This document shows positions 54,410 to 64,000 of a stretch of 64,000 nucleotides of DNA, one piece after another. Position 1 is the stretch's first letter; each line of letters opens with the position of its first letter. The translations under genes were made by a program, and so were the position numbers. This DNA is from Prinsepia uniflora. Its lineage: Eukaryota > Streptophyta > Magnoliopsida > Rosales > Rosaceae. The stretch spans positions 24,780,140 to 24,844,139 of the forward strand of contig CM064872.1 in NCBI GenBank assembly GCA_032719365.1, read 5' to 3'. The notes below the pieces were generated by a model. The model saw only the letters and a list, made by a program, of their open reading frames with translations. It was not told the DNA's origin and made no database searches.

Positions 54410-55326
54410 TTTTAATGGTTCAATAATACGATTTTGATTTTTTTTAAAAATAAAATTGGATAGTCCTAATCCAAATAGTTATTAGGGGTTTGATTTGAAT
54501 CCAAGGATGGTTTATGCATAACATTTTCATGTAGTTTGTTCACTAAAAAGACTCATCTAAAACATAATTTTGTTTCTCCAAAATTACACAATTATTAATT
54601 AGATTTCATTTATTCACATTAAGATTTTCAAACCAGAGTGCCAATAATCATTTAAAACGAATTGATTTCTTATTTCAACAGATTTGTGTCCACCCTTAAT
54701 CATAAATGGCATTATGTGGTTGTATTTTCTTCCACTACTACATTCATTTTTCTTTTCAGTTACCAATGCAAACCACAATTCACGAACATAGAAATACATC
54801 ATCCCTCTGCATGTTTATTTTTCATTTGTTTCAAAAATAAAATATAAGAATTAAAAATTATAATAACATTTTGTATATTCGAAAAATGCAGATTGACATG
54901 CGCGTACACAATAAATTTAAGTGTATTTAAAGTTGCACATAGTACGATGTGATATGAAAATGTCTTGCACACATATGTGCCAATTTAGTATTGAGTTGTG
55001 TAGTTAAGCGTAGCACGCCGAAATGTTTTCGTGCTTGCGATAAGGCTAATAGATCCGACCCTGACCTAAGGCAACTATAGTGATCACTCTAGGCTCACAA
55101 ACCAGAATAGCCCAAAAATTGTATTTAACTAACTTTTAAGAAGAAAAAAAATGTTTGAAATTTTAGAAAAAATATTGAAATTGAATTAGAAGACTATGAA
55201 ATTAATAAATTTATGAAAACAAATTAGTCATATATTCTTGAAAATTATTAATAAGGAGATTGATATATGGTTATCTAGTTTTCTTGTTAAGGGTATTGAT
55301 GGATAAGACTCTAAATCTCAGCAACT
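54410..55326. other. AT-rich non-LTR DNA, no feature recognised
   Basis: Composition changes sharply from the GC-richer elements to AT-rich sequence with poly-A/T runs. Both strands have only short frames without recognisable motifs. It is probably the host DNA into which R4 inserted. Confidence 0.7.

Positions 55327-55353
<27 letters not shown>
55327..55353. repeat. (TA)n microsatellite
   Basis: An uninterrupted run of about 13 TA units. Confidence 0.95.
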
Positions 55354-55358
<5 letters not shown>

Positions 55359-56510
55359 TTCTCTCTATAAACCAAAAACCAAAATTCCTAACTCTAGCTG
55401 ACGTTTCTCTTTGGGGACAGCGGTAGTTCACCTTTTGCTTCTCTTTCTTTTCTTCTCCTTTTTTTATCTTCTTTTTCTTCTTCTTCTTCTTCTTCATCTT
55501 CATCTTTTTCCTTTCTTCCCTTATTTTCTCTTCCCCCTCGATTTCTGCTTTGCCGACTATACTTTGAACTAACTTTGTTGGGCTCTTTGGCAGCTGGTTG
55601 AAGATGCGGCGGTTGGGTGTTGGCTTGCCATTGAGGTGGCTCACCTAGTTGACTTGACGTTTGACTCCTGTCGTGAGTTCGCTTCGTTGGGTCGGTTGAG
55701 GTGGAAGACAATATTTGTCTAAGGGCTACGAGGATGGTGAGTTTGAGTTGCGATAATGGTTGGTTGCTCACAGGCTCCTAGCTTCTATTCAATGTTTGTA
55801 GCCACACTGCGATGGAACCAGTAGCTATCTACAACGACGGTGGTACTAAGAGTTTGCAGCGGTTGTGGTGACACTTTGAGAACGACGTTGTTGCAGCTGC
55901 GATGAGGCATGGGCGTTGTTATGCTACTAGTGCAACGACAATTGGGGTGGCATTGTTGCAGCTACGATGGCGCTTTCTTTGATCTGCTGTGATTGTTGTA
56001 AGTGCATTGTCGACCTCTTTTTTCAGATCTTCCTGCTCATGTTGCAAACATGGCTTCTTCAGATTGCAGTGACAATGCCTACTACAACGTTAGCCACGAT
56101 GGTTGCTCTAGTGGCAACACCAACTGTGAAAAGGAGCAGGAATGATTTTAGTTTTTTGGTGTGTCGATGTAGGTGGTGGAGGCTTGATGTCATTCTCAGC
56201 TCTAAGACCATGGGCTGGTTGTTGGTCCAGCCCCTTGGGCTTGGCCTTTGTTTCTATTTTCTTGCTATGTCCTTGTTGGATTGGGGTTTAAATTAGTCTA
56301 GCTTTTGGGTTGGTTTTTTTCTTTTTTAGTTTAGGATCTAGTTGGCTTTGAATTATTTTTGGATAAATGGTTTCAGTTTTAAGTTGTGTGCTTATGTTTA
56401 TGAGTTTATCTGTGGATGTAATTTAGGTTTTTTCTTGGGGAATGCCCTTTTTAAACCATTATCGTTAATCTTTTGAATGATACTAATGATACATTTTGAT
56501 CTATAAAAAA
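55354..56510 (+). other. possible polyadenylated retrotransposed unit, origin unknown
   Basis: This stretch looks like a transcript. It starts after (TA)n, has a CT-rich leader (55434-55524), moderately GC-rich sequence with an open frame 55967-56296 of low-complexity, Thr/Val/Leu-rich protein without known motifs, a T-rich trailer, and ends in a short A run (56505-56511). TTATATAT-like sequence flanks both ends and could be a target-site copy, but the simple repeat makes that weak. It could be a processed transcript, a LINE or SINE tail, or ordinary host DNA. Confidence 0.3.
55434..55524. repeat. CTT-rich low-complexity run
   Basis: Dense CTT and TTC repeats. On the minus strand this gives the Lys/Glu-rich open frames at 55318-55771, which are artefacts of the repeat. 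Confidence 0.85.
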
Positions 56511-57753
56511 ATTTATATATGTATATATAAAGCAGATAAATGACACCACAATTTTGACACAAATTTTAACACAAATTTTAAACATTAGATTAATCTACCT
56601 TGAATTGTTGAGATCTCATCTAATTTGTAAATTAAATTGTTTCATTTAAGTAATTATGAATTAAGAATTTTAAATTCAAACTGGATTTTATTTAATTTTT
56701 TACTTCTCTCTCATATCTCATTAATTGATTTTAATTAATTCCTTCTTATCCTACCTTCCTACTTTATGTTTCTTTTTATCTTTCTTCTTCGTCTCCCTTT
56801 CTTTGTCCATCTTTCTTCTCCATACAGATCCCTTTTCTTCTTATTAATTTTTTTCTCGTTCAAATCCTTCATTTTCTTTCATACATTCATCGTTATATGA
56901 AAATAAAATGCAATTGAATGTTAGGACGATTCATTGCACTGTTTACTAGTATTATAGCATCTAACCATCATTCTATAGATTTTTTTACAACAAAAATCGG
57001 TTATCAATTGGATGTTAGTTAAATAATTAGACATTAAGAAATAAAATTATAAAGAACGAAGGGGAAGGACTATTGCTGGGAGAACACGCACAAATAAATT
57101 AAGTAGGGAAATAGATGCCAAATTAATTGGATAGAAATATTTTAACTTCTAGGTCATTAGTGTAATTTGCTTGAATCCTGATAATTTTTATTGGTAAATA
57201 TTAATAGAAAGATGTAAGAAATTTGAGTTTTGAAATAGAAGATGGATTAAAGGAGGGTGGTGAGGGAAACAAATCTGCTATCCCATTACAATATCTCTCT
57301 CAATGTGCCATTCTTGAAAATCTAACATGTGTTCTTTAACTTAACTGAAAGTCAATTCCTATAATTTTTTTTTATTTAAAGTAAAAAATTAAAAAGTCAC
57401 AAAAAAATTTAAAAAAAAATTGAAACTATTGCTATTCTCTCTCCTATTAGGAGTCTGGAGTCGTCTCTACATTATTTCCCAATGAAAACCCCTAAACCCG
57501 GTACTCTTTGATCATGTCCTTCCTGAAACGTTCAATATATTCGTCAGTTTTTTTGGTGATAAATGGGGCATCAACCCCTAATGCCAGTTGGGATACTCCT
57601 TACCATTTTAACCTTTGACTTTTCCGAGGAGAGTGGTTGATATTTGGCCTGGATCCCGTTGTCCTCATTTACAGGATTTCAAAATGTGAGGTGTTTGAGA
57701 ACAAAGGCCCCAAAACCACAGGTTCTAGAGTAGACAATCCATAATTCGTGGTT
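56511..57753. other. AT-rich non-LTR DNA, no feature recognised
   Basis: Contains an imperfect TTTTGACACAAATTTTAACACAAA repeat at about 56551-56583 and pyrimidine-rich stretches. I see no gene, MITE ends or RNA gene. Confidence 0.65.
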
Positions 57754-57758
57754 TATTT

Positions 57759-60712
57759 TGTAACAACCCGTCCCGGAAACTAGGATTAGATTAGTGGGTA
57801 ATGACGGATTAGTGAAGTTAATCGGTGATTAGTTGGGTGATTTCGGAAGGACGGTGCGAACAAATGACTTTTGGTTCGAGCGGTCAAATAGACTTTGACT
57901 GATGACTGTGACGTAGTTTGTGACGTCACAATTTTATAGACAGGTGGCACGTCCGATTCCGACATACGAGGAGGAAGTTATGATGTTTGGAAATTCGAGG
58001 GCAATTTGGTAATTTGGTTGAAACGGGGCAAATTGTCAACTTTTTATACGATAAAAATTTTTCACGTATTTCAAAGACCATTAGGTAGGTCTCGATCCAC
58101 TGAGTACAACGACAGGCGGCACGCTATCATCGAACTTCAGACGGGTAAGTTATGAGTTTAATTACGTGAGGGGCAAAATGGTAATTTGGGCATCAAGTCT
58201 TTTTGCTATGCCCAGTTATACTTCGACAGGTGGCTGCCTTGGGTTTGCTGTTCAACCAGATGGGGACACTTGTCCCATCTCTAGAGGTTTTTGGAAACCT
58301 CCTAAGCCGCCTTACAATGGAATTAAAAAGGGAAGGATTTGGTTGCAAAGGCTGGGAACACAGAGTGAAAAACAGAGAGGAACAGAGTGCAGTGAGTGTG
58401 TGATCGTGAAATCCATGCCCATTTGATCTCCTTAAGTGTTAGTGAAATTGATGAGGGAAAGAGAGGAACGTGGTGGAGCTGCCACGAGAACCGTCGTGGA
58501 CGGTGGTTTTCGAACCATGAGAAACAGAGAGGGACGTGTGGCTTTGAATCTAATCTCCTCAAATCCTCAGCAATAGCCTATGTTCTGTGAACAATAAACG
58601 GAAAGGAAGATGAGACGAACTCATTGAACTCGAATTCAAGGCCTAATATGGACGGTAAGTGAAAACTCGTAGAAGTCTCTTTTGAATTCAAAAATGGCAA
58701 AATGTGTTTTAGTGTTAGTTAATCAAATTGATTGATTAGACGAGGTTTTGAAGGACTTAAGGAACTGATTGAGCTTAAAATCAAGGAAAATGAAGGCTGG
58801 GATCGTGCAGGTGCGACGGTGGACGGTCTGTTTTTGAATCAGGAAGGTAATATTCAAGTCCTCAATTCGTGTTTTCATTAGCTAGATCATTCGGCGAGGT
58901 TAGAACGAAGCTATTGGGACAAATAAGAGTGAAAAAGATGAAAAAAAAGAGAGAACTGTGACCACCGGTTCAACTGGACCGGCCTAAACTGAACCGGTTC
59001 AAACCCGGTTCACTCAAGGTTGAAGATGAACAGTACCGACGCGTGAGGGCGTGTGGCACAGATTTTAAGAAAAGTTCTAACATGACTTTTAAAGTATTCG
59101 ATGTAACCAACATTTTAGGGTTGGTTTCGAGTCAATAGGACATCGTTTCGATGTGTTTCGGGATGTCCGAAGGTTTTAGGGCTCTTTCAAAAATATTTAA
59201 AAATTTGAGAAAATTACGGGACTTTAGTAGAAGCTTAATGAAGTAGTTAGTGACCTTATTATGGGATTTGGACAGGTTCGGGATTGCCGGTGATAGTGGA
59301 TTAGCCGGGAAAGCATAAGTGCATGCGTATCGAGGAGCCGATGCTAATGGTCTGCGAGTGGACATTTCTTTCTAACTTATGATGCATGCATACATGTTTG
59401 ATATGTTTTCTATACGTGATTTCTATGTTTATGATTATGAAATTGAAGATTTACGATTTTGCACGTATTTCGAGGTATTTACGAAAGTGCACGTTTTACG
59501 AGATTTGGTTTTCTGTTATGGTTTGATGATGGTTTTGATGATTTGAATTTGGAATTTGAAATATGATTTGATTTTAATGATTTCTAATGGATTTTGGAAA
59601 AGTGATTTCGGGCTTGAAGCCCTGTTCATAAAAAGGATTTCAATAAACGTGATTTCGTGTTTTGAAACTGGATTTCAAAAAGGATGCTTTGGGATTTGGT
59701 TTTGAAACTTGAAAGTGAATTTCTAGATTTGGGTTTGGAATGATTATTCCGGATGCCGGCTTATGAAGTGATGTTTTTGGATTCGGATTTCGAAATGAAT
59801 TATGGATATGATTTCCAGATTCTAGATTTGGATTCGAAATGATGATTTCAGATTCAGTTTGGATTGGATTGGTTATTTCGAATTCAGATTTGGACATGGG
59901 TCTGGAAATGGTTTTAAAATGGTTTTGGATTGGATTTATTGGATCTGGTTATTGGGTTTAAAGACTCGGATATGATATGTGACGGGGGCGGGTCCGGATT
60001 GGGTTTAAAGACCCGGATTGAGTTTAAAGACTCGGATATTGTTATTTCCCCCGTTGGCCTATTGAGTTTAAAGACTAAGGAGTTTAAAGACTCGGGACTT
60101 TAAAGACTCGGATTATATTGAGGCTTGGATTGAGTTTTAAGACTCGGATAGATCCAACAGGTTTGATTGATTGAAATGGGTTTCAAAAGTGTTTTCAAAT
60201 GTGATTTGGATTTTGATGATAACTTGATGGTTTTTAATAATGGTTTTCCGATGTTTTGGGCTATGACCCGGATGATATGGATTTCGATGGTTTTGGGCTG
60301 AGGCCCAGGATTTTAGAAAAGGAAATGAGTTCGGTTTTCTTAAACGATTTGAATAAATTGAATATGGAATGGTTTTATGACAAGGGTTTGATATGCATGT
60401 ATTGGTTTTTAAACAGAGGGTATAAATGTCTTTCTGATAGGCTATTTTCTAAACTTATCCTTTATTTTTTCCACTCACAGTTTTTTATGTTTTCAATACC
60501 CTCCAGGTTTGATGCGGGGCGGACTATTGTTAGAGAGACGGAGACATCACACACGCGATCCACAGTAGATTATGCGCGCTCTGTGAAGTCCAAAAAATTT
60601 TTTGACGGTTGGCTTGGAAATCCCTTGTCCAGCTTAAGTGTTACGTGGAGGTGGGACGTCGATTTAACCTTCATGTCGCCCGTAAGTTAGACGGGAGTAT
60701 GGCTTAGCCCTT
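57759..60712 (+). mobile_element. R7 5' LTR (about 2.95 kb), worn 3' end
   Basis: Starts TGTAACAACCCGTCCCGG. It has U3 units (57850-58160), the conserved GATGTAACCAACATTTTAGG block (59098-59117), the left-arm variant CTGCGAGTGGAC (59352-59363), a GAGTTTAAAGACTCG array (59953-60146) and TCCACTCACAG (about 60470-60480). The end is degraded: ...GCCCTTAA precedes the primer site where CCTGTCA is expected, so the exact border is uncertain by a few bases. The left flank 57754-57758 is TATTT. Confidence 0.85.
59953..60146 (+). repeat. GAGTTTAAAGACTCG / GGGTTTAAAGACCCG array, R7
   Basis: About seven units. GGGT-TTAAAG-ACCC (60001-60014) is followed by GAGT-TTAAAG-ACTC (60020-60033): a matched base-pair change in neighbouring units of one array. 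The unit at 59953 (GGGT...ACTC) has one G-T wobble. Confidence 0.78.
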
Positions 60713-63073
60713 AATTGGTATCAGAGCATGATTTGTGCATTTTGCACGAGATTTTAGCTGCCAGAGTAGTTGGTTCGTCGACTTGGGTGTTGTGATGACG
60801 CGGAACAGCCCATCATCAACCTGGATACGCGAGTGATAGGTAGTGGCGAGAGTACGAGCGACTGGGTGATGTGTTGCCCGATACGCGGTGTGTGGTGAGA
60901 TGTATGCCGACTTAGATAACTCGAATGATGATAAGGATGTAAGGAACCCCGTTGGGACAACTAGGTTGGTAAATACGGGAACCTTGATGAGAAACCCCAG
61001 AGTAAGTGCTTAGTCTGGAAACCGTGAGATGTGGGTTGTGGTTAGATAATTGTTGTGGTTGGACAGATTTATGGCCGGATTGGAGGTGGTGCTACTAGGT
61101 ACAGCCGAGGTAGTGGATGGTTGGTGGACGACTCCGGACGAGTTCAGTGAGATTGCGGCATTGGTTGAGCATTGAGTTGCTCAGAGTTGTGGATTATGAG
61201 GGATGTCGGTTCCCCCAAACCTAGCGTAGATTGAGGTTTTTGGCTTGGTAAGAGTGTAGGTTCGAGACTGGTGTTCTGTGAGCACGAGATAGGGGATGAT
61301 GTGCCACGAGCTGGGATGCTTGTGAATGGTAGGATGGGTACATCGTGAGTTGAGGTTGTGGCTAGTCGTGAGGTGCCGGTGTCTGGTAGGAACCACGAAC
61401 AGAGCTGGGAGATGTGATGACCATGGGCAGGTCATGGTTGGTACGAACGGTAAGGATGTCGTTGGTCTGATCAGAGTAGGGCAGCAGAAGCGCAGTGCAC
61501 CTTTGCTTCATGTTGGATTGGGCCAAGCTGGTTTGGTCGGGTTTGACCATTCGTGAGGGTGATTTCCATGGACTCATCCTAATGTGTTAGAGATGCCGAG
61601 GTTGGCTTTTGGGTAATGCTGAGGCTTGTACTTGGTGATGAACGACCTCGAGGATAGTGACTCAGGAGTCCGAGGTGAGTGATCATTGATTTTGACCCCA
61701 AGAGAACTGACTGGTGAGTTGGTCGATGAGTTGGTTTGGTTACGGATATGTGGGTGTGATCCGTAGGAGTTGTGGATTGTCCTAAGGCCCGTAGAAGAGT
61801 TGACGAATGGACGGTTAGTCCGGAGGTGGTATACTCGTTGAGAATAAAGTCCCATAGTTGGAAAAGATGGACATATTTCCAACATGGTTAGAATCTCGGA
61901 ATCAGGAGATGATGTGGTTTAGACGATGAGATGTTGTGTGGATTCCGAGTTGGTGTTAGATGTTGAGTCATGGATAATCTGGAGTAGATTTGGGGACTCA
62001 TTGAAGGAACTTTAGGTGTTGCGACCCCCCTTAATCGTGGACACAAGTGGATGTGTTGAGGAATAAAGAGAGTACTTGGTAACGCCCTGTTTGGCATGTG
62101 TGGCGAGTGCCATAGGATTGTGGTAAGTTGGATTATGGTAGGCTGACTTGTAATGTCATGGTTGTCGACAATTGTGAGTTCCGTTGTAGGATGACAGAAG
62201 AAAGAGAATAAGGAGGAATGATAAGGAGTGACTATAACTGATCGATTTGAGGTTATTGAAGAGAACCCACAATCTAAACGTGTCTCGAGACGTGTGGTCG
62301 TCTTTATCGATTTGATCAGATGCAGTGGTCTGATCATTTGTGGATCAGGAGGATCGTAGTCTATCTTGCAAGAGTGGAAGTGGCTGGATATCTTGACCAT
62401 CTTGGAGTTGTGCAGGACGCGTGTGGTCCGTCTCGCATAGGTATGGATATGGGACTTGGAATTGGTACTGGGTCTGCTCTGTATTTGTAGTTGAGATGCG
62501 ATTGGATTTCATATTGGTCGGGAAACCCAGGAGACCAGGAGACTAGGAAGGGACTTGAGTTGGACTTCCCCGGAAGACATGTAGTTCAGCCTAGTGGTAG
62601 AAGTGGACCAACGGACTACAAAAGCGAAGCGTGATGGGCTTGTAGGAAGGTGTTAATCAGTATGGTTACGAGGATGTTTCGTGTGCCCTGGAGATACACT
62701 GTGAGGGTGACGGGTACACTATGGAGTTGTTGGATGGACTTTCGGTGAAGTAGAGCTCGGCTAATGCCGATGTGATTGATTGATGGATTTACTGTAAGAT
62801 GGCGTTGGAAGTACTTGAGGATGTCCTCTACGAGCTGTGTTTGAGGTATTCCAAAATATCTTTGTTTTATTCAAAGTTCGTATGGTTGTTGTTGCGTGTG
62901 CCTACTGGTTATTCAAGGATTGGAATCATTCCAATGCGATTAGACGTGCATCGTGATGTTTTGGAAGGAAGTTGGTGATCGGCTTAGTGTCGAGGTATGT
63001 TGTTGGTTGTCTTGGTGAATCAGAACAGTTTTGATGTAATGGTCTGATTGAGATATGGACTGGATCCGAGTAC
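60713..63073 (+). mobile_element. R7 internal region, first part, non-coding
   Basis: Starts with the primer site and is interrupted by R8 at 63074. No coding domain. It is diverged from the other interiors, which together with the worn LTR end suggests R7 is older. Confidence 0.8.
60716..60727 (+). other. R7 primer-binding site (tRNA-iMet)
   Basis: TGGTATCAGAGC. Confidence 0.92.
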
Positions 63074-64000
63074 TGTAACGCCCCGGACGTTCTGGAAATG
63101 TAATATTATAAAATATTGAATAAAATGATGTTTTTACCCCTGTGTTTTGCGAGGTCAATTTGTTGACTTTTTGATTGGGAGGTCGAACGGACGTTGAGCG
63201 ATGACAGGGTGAAAGTTATGATGTTCGGAAGTCCAGGGGCATTATCGTAATTTGGACGTTATATGGGAAAAATTTGACCTTTTGTTTGACAATTGATATT
63301 CATTTGACTCGAAGACCGTTATGTTCGTCTCGACGCCCCGAGTACAACGACAGGCGGCACGCTTGAAACGGACGTCGGATGACCGAGTTATGGGTCACGG
63401 AAGTTGGAGGGCAATTTGGTAATTATTGCACAGAGGGGCATTTTGGTCATTTCACGGTGGTTACTGTTCACCACCGTGAAAAACAGAGTGCACGGCCGTG
63501 GGTCTTGTGCGTGCAATTGTTTATGGCTAGTGGAAGGGCTCAGACAATTTGTTTATGTGGATTTAGGTAGTGGAAGCATGACTGAGTGGCCTTAGTGCAC
63601 GGTTTGGGCAGAATTCAGGGCACGGGAGTGCAAGGAATGGCCATGGTTTCTGTGTGCGTGGGAGACATTTTCAGAGACCCCAGTTGGTCTCCCACGGGCT
63701 GCTGGCCACACCGATCGACTAACCGTGTATGGGAATGGAGTGAGGATTGAATTGGGGTCATTTGTGCATCAGTGAGAGGGTTGAGTTTGTGAGAACCAGT
63801 GAAGAACCATTTTCGGGTTTTTGGGGGAAATCTCAGAGTTCAGTTTCTACTGGTTTTGGGACCAAACTAGACACACTGAGAGTTTTCTGGGAGAAGCAGA
63901 AGCATAACCGTGCACGAGATCAAGCAAATCGAGCAAGGATTGCTCAGGAGCCCAGGTACCAGTTCAGAGAAGAACCAGTTGGAGGGAAAAATCCCATTCA
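63074..64000 (+). mobile_element. R8 5' LTR or solo LTR, partial, cut by window end
   Basis: Starts TGTAACGCCCCGGACG with no polypurine tract before it, so it is an insertion into R7 rather than the R7 3' LTR. The U3 blocks (GTTGACTTTTTGATTGGGAGGTC; GACAGGCGGCACG) relate it to the other families, but the first 100 bp differ. The expected left target copy is AGTAC (63069-63073); its partner is outside the window. Confidence 0.78.
63450..63481. repeat. 11-bp perfect inverted repeat in R8 LTR
   Basis: TTTCACGGTGG and CCACCGTGAAA pair perfectly around a 10-nt loop. I did not find the same stem in the other LTRs. Confidence 0.7.

Noticed and set aside
55318..55771. Lys/Glu-rich frames on the minus strand
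   Set aside because: Produced by the CTT-rich run; low complexity and overlapping in two frames.
63074..64000. R8 as the 3' LTR of R7
   Set aside because: No polypurine tract precedes it and its first 100 bp do not match the R7 5' LTR start.

Overview
This window is nuclear DNA of a flowering plant, probably a eudicot, from a repeat-dense heterochromatic block. The evidence is the stack of plant-type LTR retrotransposons with initiator-tRNA-Met primer sites, the remains of a plant Ty3/Gypsy polyprotein, and signs of CpG decay. I found no intact host gene, tRNA, rRNA or CRISPR array. The species call is inference only.

Almost everything outside 54410-57753 belongs to nested LTR retrotransposons. 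I labelled them R1-R8 and two solo LTRs S1-S2. Layout: R1 (minus strand) runs from before the window to 16649 and carries the complete element R2 (plus, 4750-14469, TSD AAATG) inside its upstream LTR. R1 itself sits inside the 5' LTR of R3 (plus, 16650-26874). The R3 3' LTR is split by solo LTR S1 (minus, 22434-25501, TSD CAGGG) and is followed by a second primer site and a second partial internal region. At 26874/26875 R3 is joined to a truncated LTR of R4. R4 (minus, 26875-54409) is the only element with coding sequence: decayed gag, protease, reverse transcriptase, RNase H and an integrase stub at 46079-50105. Its left LTR is split by R5 (plus, 27811-45892, TSD CCCAC), whose internal region is split by R6 (plus, 32838-41730, TSD TACTG). 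Its right LTR is split by solo LTR S2 (plus, 50991-53749, TSD CATAA). After about 3.3 kb of AT-rich, non-LTR DNA, R7 (plus, from 57759) begins, and R8 (plus, from 63074) interrupts it and runs off the window.

R1, R2, R3, R5, R6 and R7 are one superfamily of non-autonomous elements (large retrotransposon derivative type). They have LTRs of about 2.6-3.5 kb, 2.7-3.9 kb internal regions without coding capacity, a tRNA-Met primer site and a duplicated polypurine tract. They share their U5 end, primer site and pre-polypurine-tract sequence with the coding Gypsy element R4, which suggests they were moved by proteins of R4-type elements.

The most unusual signal is structural. Each LTR in this superfamily has a domain built from many tiny hairpins (4-6 bp stems, 3-6 nt loops). 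The stems differ in sequence but keep complementarity, within and between copies. In R1, R3, R6 and R2 a 12-bp inverted pair bounds this domain, and its end base pair is swapped in R2. A further hairpin near the U5 end and one downstream of the primer site show wobble or compensatory variation. All of this was read by eye and needs alignment-based covariation testing.
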